This document shows, in pieces, positions 16,954-30,739 of a stretch of 64,000 nucleotides of DNA. The translations under genes and the position numbers were made by a program. This stretch comes from Methylomonas montana (GTDB taxonomy: Bacteria; Pseudomonadota; Gammaproteobacteria; Methylococcales; Methylomonadaceae), in NCBI RefSeq assembly GCF_030490285.1, contig NZ_CP129884.1, positions 310,001-374,000 on the forward strand. The letters are read 5' to 3'. Positions within the stretch are counted from its first letter, which is position 1. Each line of letters starts with the position of its first letter. Below the pieces are notes generated by a model. That model was not told the DNA's origin and did not search any database. It saw nothing but the letters and a program-made list of their open reading frames with translations.

Positions 16954-17525
16954 TGGCTAGAATCAATCTACTCCCTTGGCGCGAAGAACTGCGCAAAAAA
17001 CGCCAGAAAGATTTTATCGCCGGTATTGGCGCGGGCATTTTGGCGACAGGCCTGATTTTTATGGCTGTCTATATGTACATAGAAGGCATGAAAGAATATC
17101 AGGCGCGTAGAAATACCCTGTTACAGAATGAAATTGCGATTTTGGATAAACGCATTCAGGAAATTAAAGAAATAGAAGATAAGAAAAACAAGCTGTTGAC
17201 TAAGATCGAAGTGATCCAAAAACTGCAGGAAAGCCGGCCGGAAGTGGTGCATCTATTCGATGAATTGGCAAAAACCACGCCTGAGGGGATTTATCTCACT
17301 AAGTTTACGCAAGTTGGCGCGGTTTTAACGCTGGACGGTAAGGCGGAGTCCAACGCGCGAGTATCCGCCTATATGCGAGCTATCGATAACTCGCCTTGGC
17401 TCAATACTTCAGTGTTGACCGTTATACGGGGAGAAGGCAAGAAAAACGGTGTGATGAACGACTTTAACCTGACGGCCAAGCAAGGCAAGAAAGCTGATAA
17501 GAATCAGGCGGGAGCGGCCAAATGA
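16953..17525 (+). CDS. pilN: PilN, type IV pilus assembly protein
   Basis: A 190-residue bitopic protein. The N-terminal MARINLLPWREELRKKRQ is the conserved PilM-binding motif, followed by one membrane helix (about residues 24-46), a coiled coil and a periplasmic ferredoxin-like domain. Overlaps with pilM (1 nt) and pilO (4 nt) indicate translational coupling. It forms the inner-membrane alignment complex with PilO and PilP. Confidence 0.96.
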   Translation: MARINLLPWREELRKKRQKDFIAGIGAGILATGLIFMAVYMYIEGMKEYQARRNTLLQNEIAILDKRIQEIKEIEDKKNKLLTKIEVIQKLQESRPEVVHLFDELAKTTPEGIYLTKFTQVGAVLTLDGKAESNARVSAYMRAIDNSPWLNTSVLTVIRGEGKKNGVMNDFNLTAKQGKKADKNQAGAAK

Positions 17526-18136
17526 ATTTGTCTGAAATTAATTGGGATGTTAATGCGGCGGGTAATTGGCCGACACCCATCAAAGTTATCGCAATATTGA
17601 TTATCTCTGCTCTGGCTGCGGCGGCTGGCGTATATTTTCTGACGGTGCCTCAACTGGATGAGCTGGAGATACTTGAGCAGCAGGAAGTCAGTCTGAAAAG
17701 CGCGTTTGAGGTCAAACAGAAAAAGGCGGTGAATTTGCAGGATTACCGCGATCAGTTGGATCAAATCGAAGCGTCGTTGGGCGAGATGTTGAAACAGATG
17801 CCGACCAAAGCGGAAGTGGCGAGTTTGCTGGTCGATATTTCCCAGACCGGTTTGGCCAGCGGACTGGAGTTTAAATTGTTTCAGCCCAATGCCGAAGTTA
17901 ACAAAGAGTTTTATTCTGAGTTGCCGATTGCCATTCAGGTGGTAGGTCAGTACGAAGAGTTGGGTTTATTTGTCAGCGGCTTGGCATCTTTGCCCCGAAT
18001 TGTCACCGTTCATGATGTGGTCATGTTGCCGCTAGGTAAAGAGGGTAAGGATGGCATGACGATGTCGGCAACGATAAAAACCTATAACGAAGGTGAAGCT
18101 GCTGGGCAGGCTGTTAAGAAAAGGAGGGGGCCATGA
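17522..18136 (+). CDS. pilO: PilO, type IV pilus assembly protein
   Basis: A 204-residue bitopic protein with one membrane helix (about residues 21-42), a coiled coil and a periplasmic domain, the partner of PilN. The segment QMPTKAEVASLLVDISQTGLASGLEF is typical. It overlaps pilN and pilP by 4 nt each. Confidence 0.95.
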   Translation: MNLSEINWDVNAAGNWPTPIKVIAILIISALAAAAGVYFLTVPQLDELEILEQQEVSLKSAFEVKQKKAVNLQDYRDQLDQIEASLGEMLKQMPTKAEVASLLVDISQTGLASGLEFKLFQPNAEVNKEFYSELPIAIQVVGQYEELGLFVSGLASLPRIVTVHDVVMLPLGKEGKDGMTMSATIKTYNEGEAAGQAVKKRRGP

Positions 18137-18690
18137 TGCGCGGCGGATTTAAAATAGCTGGAATATTACCGTGCGTGAGTGTGTTGTTAATCGGAATGAC
18201 CGGTTGTGGAGGGGATGATTTCAGCGATCTGAATAAATACATTCAGGATGTAAAAGCTAGACCCAAGTCTGCAATCGAACCATTGCCGGAAATCAAGGTA
18301 GTGGAATCGTTTATTTTTAAACCGGATGGTTTGCGCGATCCTTTTAGGCCGATCGAAAGAAAGGATGATGAGACTAATATAGATGTTTCCGGTATTAACG
18401 GTGTCAAGCCAGATACGGAACGCAGAAAAGAGGAATTGGAAGCATATCCGCTGGATACCTTGCGCATGGTTGGCACCCTGCGAAACGAAAAAGGTTTTTG
18501 GGGATTGGTTAGAGCTAAGGACGGGACCATTCACCGGGTACAAGTGGGTCATCATATGGGACAAAATTACGGAAAAATTCTGCGTATTCTCGATGACAAG
18601 ATAGAGCTAATGGAGATCGTACCGGATAAGCCAGGCACTTGGCGTGAACAACAGTCTTCACTGGCATTGGCCGATGAGAAAGGGTTATAG
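18133..18690 (+). CDS. pilP: PilP, type IV pilus lipoprotein
   Basis: A 185-residue lipoprotein with a lipobox MTGC (Cys about 25) that links the PilNO complex to the PilQ secretin. The conserved core LRDPFRP and DTLRMVGTL ... WGLVRAKDGTIHRVQVGHHMG is present. A very strong ribosome site AAGGAGGGGG precedes two tandem ATGs (18133, 18136); either may be used. Confidence 0.95.
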   Translation: MMRGGFKIAGILPCVSVLLIGMTGCGGDDFSDLNKYIQDVKARPKSAIEPLPEIKVVESFIFKPDGLRDPFRPIERKDDETNIDVSGINGVKPDTERRKEELEAYPLDTLRMVGTLRNEKGFWGLVRAKDGTIHRVQVGHHMGQNYGKILRILDDKIELMEIVPDKPGTWREQQSSLALADEKGL

Positions 18691-18693
18691 ATA

Positions 18694-20955
18694 ATGAGAA
18701 CTCAACAAAATAATAAAGAATGGAAATTTGCGGGCCATGTTGTTTGGCGCTTATTGGCAACGTTGTTGGTGCTGCTATCGGTGCAATCCACGCTAGTCAG
18801 AGCGGACGATGGGGTGATCAATAATTTGGAATTTTCCACCCTGGCTGGCAATCAGGTACAAGTCCAATTGGAAATGGGCGGGCCGGTCATACCACCGAAA
18901 ATATTCCAGACAGACAATCCGTCCAGAATTGCATTGGATTTTGCCGGTGTTAGAAGTAATCTGGTCAAAAAAAATTTTCCGATCAATCAAGGTGCCGCAG
19001 GTACCGTCTACGTGGTTGAAGCTTCCGGACGTACCCGGGTCATTATCAATCTGGTTGAAAAAGTACCCTATGAAACCAGGATCGAGGGCAATAAGTTTTA
19101 TGTGGTATTGAAGTCCACTGGAGCTGTCGCGGCAGTTAGCCATGCTGTACAGCAAACATCGGCAAATAAAGACTCAGTGATCAGCAAGTTCTTGCCTGAA
19201 CAAAACATCAAAAGTATCGATTTTAGACGAGGTCCTAACGGTGAGGGGCGCTTGTTAATTGGCCTATCGGCACCTAATACCGTGGTCGATACCAAGCAAC
19301 AGGGCGGGAAAGTTGTATTGAATTTTCTCAATACAAAATTGCCTGGCTCTTTGGTCAAGAGTTTTGACGTGTCTGACTTTGCTACGCCGGTGCAAAAGAT
19401 CGAAGCATCTCCAAGGGGGGATAGCGTTAATATCGCGATTACGCCGAACAACGGCAATTACGATTACTCATCTTACCAATCCGATAATTTATTGACGGTC
19501 GAATTTAGGCCATTGACGCCGGCGGAAAAAGAAGCCCAACAAAGAGAAAAATTTCCTTATGTTGGCAACAAATTGTCACTGAATTTTCAGGATATCGAGG
19601 TGCGTTCGGTATTACAAATTCTGGCCGATTTTACTGAGCTTAATATTATTGCCGCCGATTCCGTGGCCGGAAATGTGACGCTACGCTTGAACGATGTGCC
19701 TTGGGACCAAGCCTTGGAATTGATCTTAAAGTCGAAAGGTCTGGCGAAAAGACAAAGCGGCAATGTGGTGATGGTGGCGCCGGTTGCCGAAATTATGAAA
19801 ATCGAGCAGGAAGAGCTGGATTCAAAAAAAATCTTTGAAGAACTTGAGCCTTTAAAAACCGAAAATATTCAGATCAATTATGCGAGAGCCGGTGAAATTT
19901 GCGGTGTGTTGATAGGGGTCGGTAATAACTCGCAAGGTGGTCAGTCCGGCGCCGGCGGCGGCACTAGCGGCGCAGGCGGCGGTTGTGGTGGTGGCGCAGG
20001 TGGCGGTCTAGGTGGTGGGGCGCAGCCGGGTTTGGGCGGGCTGCCTGGGCAAGCTGGTGTGGCGACGAGCATGAGATTGCTTTCACCGCGCGGCACAGCC
20101 ATTGTCGATGCTAGAACCAACACGCTGATTGTCAAGGATACTGCGAAGGCCATGGAAGACATTCGTAAAATGATCAAACTGCTGGATGTGCCAGTACGGC
20201 AGGTAATGATTGAGTCGCGGATTGTGATTGCCGATACTTCGTTTGCCCAAAATCTGGGTACCAAGTTCGGCGTGGCTCATAAAGCCGATGTGAACAGTGG
20301 CACTCAGTATGGCATGACAGGCAGCGGTGTGGAAACCAGCGAAAATTCGCAAATTTTAGCGGATATGGGGTCTGCATTGGCGGCGTCTAGTGGCGGTGCA
20401 TTGGCTTTGACTCTGGCCAGAGGTGCCGATTATTTGTTGAATCTCGAAATCAATGCTTTGCAGGACGATGGTAAAGGCGAGTTGGTATCCAACCCTCGGG
20501 TTATGACCAGTGATAGGGTGGAGGCATCCATCAAGCAAGGGGTGCAAATTCCTTACCAAACTCAAAGTCAAGCTAGCGGTCCGGTGACCGAGTTGGTCGA
20601 TGCGGTATTGGAGTTGAAAGTTACGCCGCAAATCACGCCAACCGGCAGCGTCATCATGCTGCTCGATATTAAGAAGGACTCTCCGGGAACGCCTTTGGCG
20701 ACCGGTGGCAATGCGACGGTGCCGATCGATACTCGACAATTGAAAACCAAAGTGCAGGTTGAAGATGGCGAAACGGTCGTATTGGGCGGTATTTATGAAT
20801 CGACTGTACAGGATTCTTACAATACCGTTCCTTGGGTCTCGGACTTACCGGTAATTGGCTGGATGTTCAAAAAGAGTATCAAAACCGATAACAAAAAAGA
20901 GTTATTGGTATTTATTACCCCCAAAGTGGTGAAAGATTCTCTAACTGCTAAATAA
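18694..20955 (+). CDS. pilQ: PilQ, type IV pilus secretin
   Basis: A 753-residue outer-membrane secretin. Signal peptide (about residues 1-37), two AMIN peptidoglycan-binding domains (about 40-270), an STN/N0 domain (about 290-360), an N1 domain, and the C-terminal secretin core (about 500-750) with VPWVSDLPVIGWMFK. The N1 domain is interrupted at about residues 411-456 by an unusually glycine-rich loop containing Cys431, with another cysteine (Cys403) just before it. It is the last gene of pilMNOPQ and is followed by a terminator. Confidence 0.96.
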   Translation: MRTQQNNKEWKFAGHVVWRLLATLLVLLSVQSTLVRADDGVINNLEFSTLAGNQVQVQLEMGGPVIPPKIFQTDNPSRIALDFAGVRSNLVKKNFPINQGAAGTVYVVEASGRTRVIINLVEKVPYETRIEGNKFYVVLKSTGAVAAVSHAVQQTSANKDSVISKFLPEQNIKSIDFRRGPNGEGRLLIGLSAPNTVVDTKQQGGKVVLNFLNTKLPGSLVKSFDVSDFATPVQKIEASPRGDSVNIAITPNNGNYDYSSYQSDNLLTVEFRPLTPAEKEAQQREKFPYVGNKLSLNFQDIEVRSVLQILADFTELNIIAADSVAGNVTLRLNDVPWDQALELILKSKGLAKRQSGNVVMVAPVAEIMKIEQEELDSKKIFEELEPLKTENIQINYARAGEICGVLIGVGNNSQGGQSGAGGGTSGAGGGCGGGAGGGLGGGAQPGLGGLPGQAGVATSMRLLSPRGTAIVDARTNTLIVKDTAKAMEDIRKMIKLLDVPVRQVMIESRIVIADTSFAQNLGTKFGVAHKADVNSGTQYGMTGSGVETSENSQILADMGSALAASSGGALALTLARGADYLLNLEINALQDDGKGELVSNPRVMTSDRVEASIKQGVQIPYQTQSQASGPVTELVDAVLELKVTPQITPTGSVIMLLDIKKDSPGTPLATGGNATVPIDTRQLKTKVQVEDGETVVLGGIYESTVQDSYNTVPWVSDLPVIGWMFKKSIKTDNKKELLVFITPKVVKDSLTAK

Positions 20956-20981
20956 TTTAACGTTAGGCTGTATTGTGGAGA

Positions 20982-21006
20982 GGGGGCTTCTTGCCCCCTT
21001 TTTTTA
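20982..21006 (+). terminator. rho-independent terminator after pilQ
   Basis: GGGGGC-TTCTT-GCCCCC stem followed by eight T. Confidence 0.92.
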
Positions 21007-21104
21007 TGGATTGGTGAAGCGATTGTTGGCGTATGCGTTCGTTCCTTTTGTGGTTGTGGCTGTGCTATATTCGTCAACCCTGTGTATCCGTATCGTTTCA
21101 AGCC

Positions 21105-21230
21105 ATGACGAACAACAAATTGATAATGCTGATTTTGTGGACACTGCTGTTACAGGCTTGTGGCCAGACCGGCCCTTTGTATATGCCCGATAGTCCTCCG
21201 CCGATTTACGTACCTAAACAAGACCAATAA
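21105..21230 (+). CDS. lptM: LptM (YifL-type) small lipoprotein
   Basis: A 41-residue lipoprotein: a short hydrophobic signal ends in the lipobox LLQAC and is followed by GQTGPLYMPDSPPP, the CGxxGPLYxP signature of LptM/YifL, which helps mature the LptD-LptE lipopolysaccharide translocon. The position 3 nt before lysA is the usual lptM-lysA-dapF order. The longer upstream frame from 21033 is not supported by homology. The ribosome site is weak. Confidence 0.88.
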   Translation: MTNNKLIMLILWTLLLQACGQTGPLYMPDSPPPIYVPKQDQ

Positions 21231-21233
21231 ACC

Positions 21234-22481
21234 ATGGATTTTTTTAATTACCGGCAACACGTATTGTTTGCCGAAGGCATTCCTGTCGACCAAATTGCTG
21301 CAAGCTACGGTACTCCTTGCTATATCTATTCGCGGGCCACGCTGGAGAGGCACTGGCAAGCCTTCGATCAATCTTTTGGCGAGCGCCCGCATCTGATTTG
21401 CTATGCGGTAAAAGCAAACTCCAATATAGCCATTCTGAATGTGTTGGCGCGATTAGGTTCGGGATTCGACATCGTATCGGTCGGGGAAATGCGGCGGGTA
21501 TTGGCGGCCGGCGGTAGTCCGGACAAAATTGTATTTTCCGGCGTGGGCAAGCGCGAAGATGAAATTTTAGCGGCGCTGCAAACCGGGATACGCTGTTTTA
21601 ATGTGGAAGTCAGCGGCGAGCTTGACCGAATCAACCGGCTAGCCGGTCAATTGGGTGTGGTTGCGCCCGTGTCTTTCCGGGTCAATCCCGATGTCGATGC
21701 CAAGACGCATCCGTATATTTCCACCGGCTTGAAAGAGAACAAATTCGGTATCGATATCGAGCAGGCGATTCACGAATATCGGCGAGCCGCAAGTATGGCT
21801 AATGTTGAAGTGGTCGGTATCGATTGTCATATCGGCTCCCAGCTCATTGAAACGACGCCTTTTTTGGATGCCTTGGATCGAGTGCTGGTGCTGGTCGACT
21901 CGTTGCAAGCCGAAGGCATTACGCTACGCCACCTGGATTTAGGCGGTGGATTGGGTATTTGCTATCGCAGCGAACAACCGCCGCAGCCAGCCGATTATAT
22001 CGAAGCCATCTTGCAACGCCTTGGCAAACGCGATTTTGAAATTTTACTGGAGCCGGGGCGAGCCATCGTGGGTAACGCTGGAATATTGTTGACTAGCGTG
22101 GAATATCTCAAGCCCACGGCCAATAAAAATTTTGCCGTGGTCGATGCTGCGATGAACGATTTGATCAGGCCGGCTTTATATGGCGCTTGGCAAGATATTG
22201 TTCCGGTGAAGCTTGATAGTAATCAGCCAGCGCTTGAGTGGGATATTGTCGGGCCGGTCTGCGAAACCGGCGATTTCCTGGGTAAGAATCGCTCATTAAC
22301 GTTAGCGCAAGGCGATTTATTAGCGGTCCGGTCGGCGGGTGCTTACGGATTTACCATGAGTTCCAATTACAACTCTCGGCCGCGAGCGGCCGAAGTGATG
22401 GTCGATGGCGATCAAGCTTATCTCATCAGGGCGAGGGAAAGTCTCGATCAATTATGGGTTGGTGAGCAGCTTTTACCGTGA
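21234..22481 (+). CDS. lysA: diaminopimelate decarboxylase
   Basis: A 415-residue PLP enzyme that makes lysine from meso-diaminopimelate. The PLP lysine is Lys60 in YAVKANSN; HIGSQ near residue 200, the GGGLG loop near residue 238, EPGRAIVGNAG near residue 280 and CETGDFLG near residue 342 complete the fold-type III active site. It lies between lptM and dapF, an operon for lysine and cell-wall precursors. Confidence 0.97.
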   Translation: MDFFNYRQHVLFAEGIPVDQIAASYGTPCYIYSRATLERHWQAFDQSFGERPHLICYAVKANSNIAILNVLARLGSGFDIVSVGEMRRVLAAGGSPDKIVFSGVGKREDEILAALQTGIRCFNVEVSGELDRINRLAGQLGVVAPVSFRVNPDVDAKTHPYISTGLKENKFGIDIEQAIHEYRRAASMANVEVVGIDCHIGSQLIETTPFLDALDRVLVLVDSLQAEGITLRHLDLGGGLGICYRSEQPPQPADYIEAILQRLGKRDFEILLEPGRAIVGNAGILLTSVEYLKPTANKNFAVVDAAMNDLIRPALYGAWQDIVPVKLDSNQPALEWDIVGPVCETGDFLGKNRSLTLAQGDLLAVRSAGAYGFTMSSNYNSRPRAAEVMVDGDQAYLIRARESLDQLWVGEQLLP

Positions 22482-22488
22482 GGTGTTT

Positions 22489-23319
22489 ATGAAGATTAGT
22501 TTCACCAAAATGCACGGTTTGGGTAATGATTTTGTTGTGATTGATGGTATCAATCAGCAAATTCAATTGACGGCCTCGCAGATTCGATTCATAGCGGATC
22601 GTCATTTTGGCGTGGGTTGCGATCAGTTGCTGTTGGTGGAAAAGCCATTTAGTGACAATGCCGAGTTTAAATATCGGATTTTCAACGCCGATGGTAGTGA
22701 AGTTGCGCAGTGCGGTAATGGTGCGCGTTGCTTTGCTCGTTTCGTACGCGACAAGAGGCTAAGCAATAACGATGAGATTGTGGTCGATACCGACGCCGGC
22801 CAATTAGTATTGCGGTTTGATACGGAAGGTTTGATTACTGTCAATATGGGGGTGCCGCGGCATCAACCGGCGCAAATACCTTTAAATATTGCCGAACCAG
22901 CTAAACTGTATAAAGCAAAGCTGGCGGAGGCGGAGGTTGAGTTTGCCGCCGTTTCCATGGGTAATCCGCATGCGATTATTCAGGTCGATGATGTGGCCAT
23001 TGCTCCCGTAGCGACTATTGGTGCTCAGTTAGAGTGTCATGAATTATTTCCCGAGCGGGCAAATATCGGTTTCATGCAAATTGTTAACCGGCGGCAAGTC
23101 AAGTTGCGCGTATACGAGCGTGGCGCGGCGGAAACTCTGGCATGTGGTAGCGGAGCGTGCGCGGCTGTTGTGGCGGGAATCGAGCAAGGCTTGTTAGAGC
23201 ACGATGTTCAGGTTGGCTTGCCGGGAGGCGAATTAAAAATCAACTGGTTGGGGCGCGGTCATCCTGTGCTGATGACTGGACCGGCTACCTCAGTATTCGA
23301 AGGACAAATACAGCTATGA
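22489..23319 (+). CDS. dapF: diaminopimelate epimerase
   Basis: A 276-residue cofactor-independent racemase that interconverts LL- and meso-diaminopimelate. The two catalytic cysteines are Cys75 (AQCGNGARC) and Cys219 (LACGSGAC). The ATG at 22489 gives the family start MKISFTKMHGLGNDFVV and has GAGGTG upstream. It overlaps the DUF484 gene by ATGA. Confidence 0.97.
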   Translation: MKISFTKMHGLGNDFVVIDGINQQIQLTASQIRFIADRHFGVGCDQLLLVEKPFSDNAEFKYRIFNADGSEVAQCGNGARCFARFVRDKRLSNNDEIVVDTDAGQLVLRFDTEGLITVNMGVPRHQPAQIPLNIAEPAKLYKAKLAEAEVEFAAVSMGNPHAIIQVDDVAIAPVATIGAQLECHELFPERANIGFMQIVNRRQVKLRVYERGAAETLACGSGACAAVVAGIEQGLLEHDVQVGLPGGELKINWLGRGHPVLMTGPATSVFEGQIQL

Positions 23320-24005
23320 GTGACGAGCAACAGACGCCATTAACCGACGTGCAAGTTAAAGTTTATTTGCAGGAGCATCCTGAGTTTTTCCAGAATCATC
23401 TCGATTTGTTGGAGACTATGCATATCCCGCATCCGAGCGGTAATGCAATATCGTTGATTTCCAAGCAACTCGAGATTTTCAGGGCTAAGCATCAGGAGCA
23501 GGAAAATCAATTGACCGCATTGATCGATATCGCCAGGGAAAACGATGCCTCATTCAATCGGATGCATGAATTGACTTTAGCGATGCTTGAGGCGAATTCC
23601 TTGGAAGACGCGGTTGCTAATTTGAGCGAAGTATTGGCCGAATGTTTTCTAACCGATTTTGTCGCCATAAAAATTATTAAGGAGCGCCCGGCGTCGCCGA
23701 TCAGCAATTTATTTGTCAGTTCGGATGACGATAATCTGAAGCATTTTTCCCATGAAATGGCAACGAGTCAGCCGAAATGCGGCAGGCCAACGCTGGCGCA
23801 AGCAAGGTTTTTGTTTGGGGATGTGGCGGCTGAAGTTCGCTCGTGCGCGATCATTCCCATGGTGTTTACGCAACTTGATGGGCTATTAGCGATTGGCAGT
23901 CGCGATGAAACAAGGTTTCATTACAGTATGGGGAGCATATTTCTTACGCAAATGAGCGAGATTATCGGGACGCGCTTGATTTCTTTGCTACAACAAATGG
24001 ATTGA
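23316..24005 (+). CDS. DUF484 family GAF-like protein
   Basis: A 229-residue protein of the DUF484 family (YigA in E. coli). The N-terminal VYLQEHPEFFQNHLDLLETMHIPHPSG is diagnostic and is followed by a short coiled coil and a GAF-like domain. Function is unknown; it is conserved between dapF and xerC in gammaproteobacteria, as here. The start at 23316 overlaps the dapF stop by 4 nt. Confidence 0.93.
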   Translation: MSDEQQTPLTDVQVKVYLQEHPEFFQNHLDLLETMHIPHPSGNAISLISKQLEIFRAKHQEQENQLTALIDIARENDASFNRMHELTLAMLEANSLEDAVANLSEVLAECFLTDFVAIKIIKERPASPISNLFVSSDDDNLKHFSHEMATSQPKCGRPTLAQARFLFGDVAAEVRSCAIIPMVFTQLDGLLAIGSRDETRFHYSMGSIFLTQMSEIIGTRLISLLQQMD

Positions 24006-24010
24006 GCGTC

Positions 24011-24904
24011 ATGCATGCCGATGCGGACTTAGCGTTACAGTCGTATTTTCGCTATTTGAGCTCAGAAAAGCGCGTTGCCGAACATACATCGTCAAATTAT
24101 CGGCGAGATTTAATTCGATTTGGGGGCTTTTGTAGTACGCAAGCGCTTATGTATTGGCAGCAAGTGCAGGTAAACGATGTGCGGCGATATATTGCCGGGC
24201 GTCACAAAAATGGTATTAGCAGCAAAACAATCCAGCGAGAGCTTGCAGCGTTACGCAGCTTTTATCGGTTTTTAAGCAAAACTCACCAGGTAGAGCATAA
24301 CCCCGCGCAACATGTGCAGGCGCCAAAGGTATCGAAGAGGCTTCCTAATGTGTTGGATGTTGATCAGATCACCGGAATGCTGAATGCGGCCCCTGATTCG
24401 GTTTTAGAGATCCGTGATCTGGCGATGTTCGAATTGTTTTATTCCTCAGGACTGCGATTGAGTGAATTGGTGATGCTTGATCTGGCCGACATCGATTTTA
24501 AAGAAGGATTTTTGAGAGTGCGTTTTGGCAAAGGCGGCAAGCAAAGACAGTTGCCGGTTGGCGAGAAAGCACTTGAAGCATTAAAGGTTTGGCTAGGTCA
24601 TCGGTCTGATGTTTATGAGCAAGCGGTCTTTATTACTGCTCAGGGGCGCCGCTTAACTCAAAGAAGCGTGCAGCTAAGATTGGATCGTTGGGGAAAAAGT
24701 AAGGGAATAGCGGAGCATCTCCATCCACATATGTTGCGGCATTCGTTTGCCAGCCATCTTCTTGAGGCTAGCCAAGATATAAGGGCTGTTCAAGAGTTAT
24801 TAGGGCACAGTAATATCGCCACGACTCAAATATATACGCATCTGGATTTTCAACACCTAGCTGCTGTATACGACCAGGCACATCCGCGTTCACGAAAGGC
24901 GTGA
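24011..24904 (+). CDS. xerC: tyrosine recombinase XerC
   Basis: A 297-residue site-specific recombinase that with XerD resolves chromosome dimers at dif. The N-terminal SAM-like DNA-binding domain is followed by the catalytic domain with the Arg in SSGLRLSEL, HMLRHSF, LLGHSNIATT and the nucleophilic Tyr in QIYTHL. I prefer ATG 24011 because MHADADLALQSYFRYLS matches the usual XerC start; a TTG at 24002 that overlaps the DUF484 stop is the alternative. Confidence 0.95.
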   Translation: MHADADLALQSYFRYLSSEKRVAEHTSSNYRRDLIRFGGFCSTQALMYWQQVQVNDVRRYIAGRHKNGISSKTIQRELAALRSFYRFLSKTHQVEHNPAQHVQAPKVSKRLPNVLDVDQITGMLNAAPDSVLEIRDLAMFELFYSSGLRLSELVMLDLADIDFKEGFLRVRFGKGGKQRQLPVGEKALEALKVWLGHRSDVYEQAVFITAQGRRLTQRSVQLRLDRWGKSKGIAEHLHPHMLRHSFASHLLEASQDIRAVQELLGHSNIATTQIYTHLDFQHLAAVYDQAHPRSRKA

Positions 24905-24928
24905 AGTTCGCGCGGATAGAATTAATGC

Positions 24929-24956
24929 TTGACTTGGTGTGAGTGGGATGTATAAT
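24929..24956 (+). promoter_or_regulatory. rrn promoter P1
   Basis: TTGACT (24929-24934) and TATAAT (24951-24956), spacer 16 nt, followed by a GC-rich stretch as expected for a stringently controlled rRNA promoter. Confidence 0.8.
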
Positions 24957-25087
24957 GAGCGGCTCTTCACTGCTCAGGCAGGTTGGTTTTGACGGTGAAG
25001 CGGTCGACTGGGTTCGGTGGGTTGGTGGTGTTTAGGTTGGTTTTGTTTTTTGGTGTTTCGGTTTTTTGAAATGACTTAAAAATAAAT

Positions 25088-25115
25088 TTGACAAACACTG
25101 AAAACGCTGTAGAAT
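25088..25115 (+). promoter_or_regulatory. rrn promoter P2
   Basis: TTGACA (25088-25093) and TAGAAT (25110-25115), spacer 16 nt, with an A/T-rich upstream sequence, about 30 nt before boxA. Confidence 0.8.
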
Positions 25116-25144
25116 ATGTCGGCTCAACAGGGCGAAATGCCCTG

Positions 25145-25155
25145 GCTCTTTAACA
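25145..25155 (+). promoter_or_regulatory. leader boxA antitermination site
   Basis: GCTCTTTAACA is identical to the core of the E. coli rrn boxA that loads NusB/NusE for antitermination. Confidence 0.85.
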
Positions 25156-25307
25156 AACTAAATCGAAATAATTTGTGTGGGTATGTGTGATGGCTATGTT
25201 CTGTATAGAAATAGTCGACACAGAAAACCACGTCAATTCGCAAGAAAAGATGTTCTGTAGTCGAGCCAAGATTGGTTACTAATCTTATTTAGTAACAAGT
25301 TAAAATT

Positions 25308-26841
<1,534 letters not shown>

Positions 26842-26902
26842 CAAAGACAGAGCAACTGTCATACGTACTCACAACAAATTATTTCGATTGAAAGACGCAC
26901 CT

Positions 26903-26979
<77 letters not shown>

Positions 26980-27014
26980 ACTAACGAAAAAAGGCGAAAG
27001 TCTTTAGTCTATTC

Positions 27015-27090
27015 GGGGCCATAGCTCAGCTGGGAGAGCGCCTGCCTTGCACGCAGGAGGTCGGGAGTTCGATCCTCCCTGGCTCCACCA
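27015..27090 (+). tRNA. alaT: tRNA-Ala (anticodon TGC)
   Basis: A 76-nt cloverleaf, anticodon loop CTTGCAC, T loop GTTCGATCC and encoded CCA, 35 nt after tRNA-Ile, the usual Ile-Ala pair of gammaproteobacterial rrn operons. Confidence 0.97.
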
Positions 27091-27461
27091 TCAAGCCAAC
27101 ATCGGTTGAGCGGTGAGTGTGAAAAGTGTCGTCGATGAGAGGTGTCAGAACATCAGCGCTATAGGGTTTTATCTTTAAGGTAAAGATAAAGACTTTATAG
27201 CATTGGTATTCGTACCAATAGCTCTTTAACAATATGGAAATCTGTAACTATAGTAACGATCAGCAATGATCGAAACTGAAACGAGTTGCGGTTTATAACG
27301 CGTCATTATCGAAAGATAAAGACAAGAAGTAAACGGCATGTCGTTCTCAAGCAGAAAAAATCAGCGAAAATGTCAGCTGACAAATAACTTAAATAGAAAG
27401 CCTAGTAAAGCTCAGGATTAACCTCCAAGGCCGAGTGAAAGCAGACGTATTCGGGTTATAT
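27091..27461 (+). other. tRNA-Ala to 23S spacer with hairpins and second boxA
   Basis: No gene. It holds a perfect 10-bp hairpin (27168-27177 with 27181-27190, loop AGG), a 7-bp hairpin with a stable TTCG tetraloop (27202-27219), and a boxA copy AGCTCTTTAACA at 27220-27231. The last 15 nt before 23S are complementary to the sequence across the 23S 3' end, forming the pre-23S stalk. Confidence 0.75.
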
Positions 27462-30356
<2,895 letters not shown>

Positions 30357-30578
30357 ATAACACCCAATGCGTTTGGGTAAGGTCAGACGGCAGTAAGCTG
30401 ATAACGCAAGAGAACGAAAAACTCGATACAGATTTCCATGAAAAGCAGGCAGCAAGCCGCCCCCTAAAGCTACCGTCACCACGAAAGTGGACCGAGCGAG
30501 AGAGGTGCAGCATCAGTCGTTATAAAACGACCAGCCTGTAGCATGACAGTGGGGGGATAATGCCCCGCTTAACCAGTT

Positions 30579-30696
30579 TGCTTGGTGAACATAGCAAGCG
30601 TGAACCACCCGATCCCATCCCGAACTCGGAAGTGAAACCGCTTAGCGCCGATGATAGTGTGGCAGGTTGCCATGTGAAAGTAGGTCATCGCCAAGC
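30579..30696 (+). rRNA. rrf: 5S ribosomal RNA
   Basis: About 118 nt with terminal stem TGCTTGG / CCAAGC and the conserved CCCGATCCCATCCCGAACTC and AAGTGAAACCGCTTAGCGCC segments. About 220 nt after 23S; no tRNA lies in the gap. Confidence 0.95.
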
Positions 30697-30707
30697 TCTT
30701 ATCACAA

Positions 30708-30738
30708 AAGCCCGATCAGCTATGATCGGGCTTTTTTT
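30708..30738 (+). terminator. rrn operon terminator
   Basis: AAGCCCGATCA-GCTA-TGATCGGGCTT stem followed by a run of T. Confidence 0.95.
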
Positions 30739-30739
30739 T

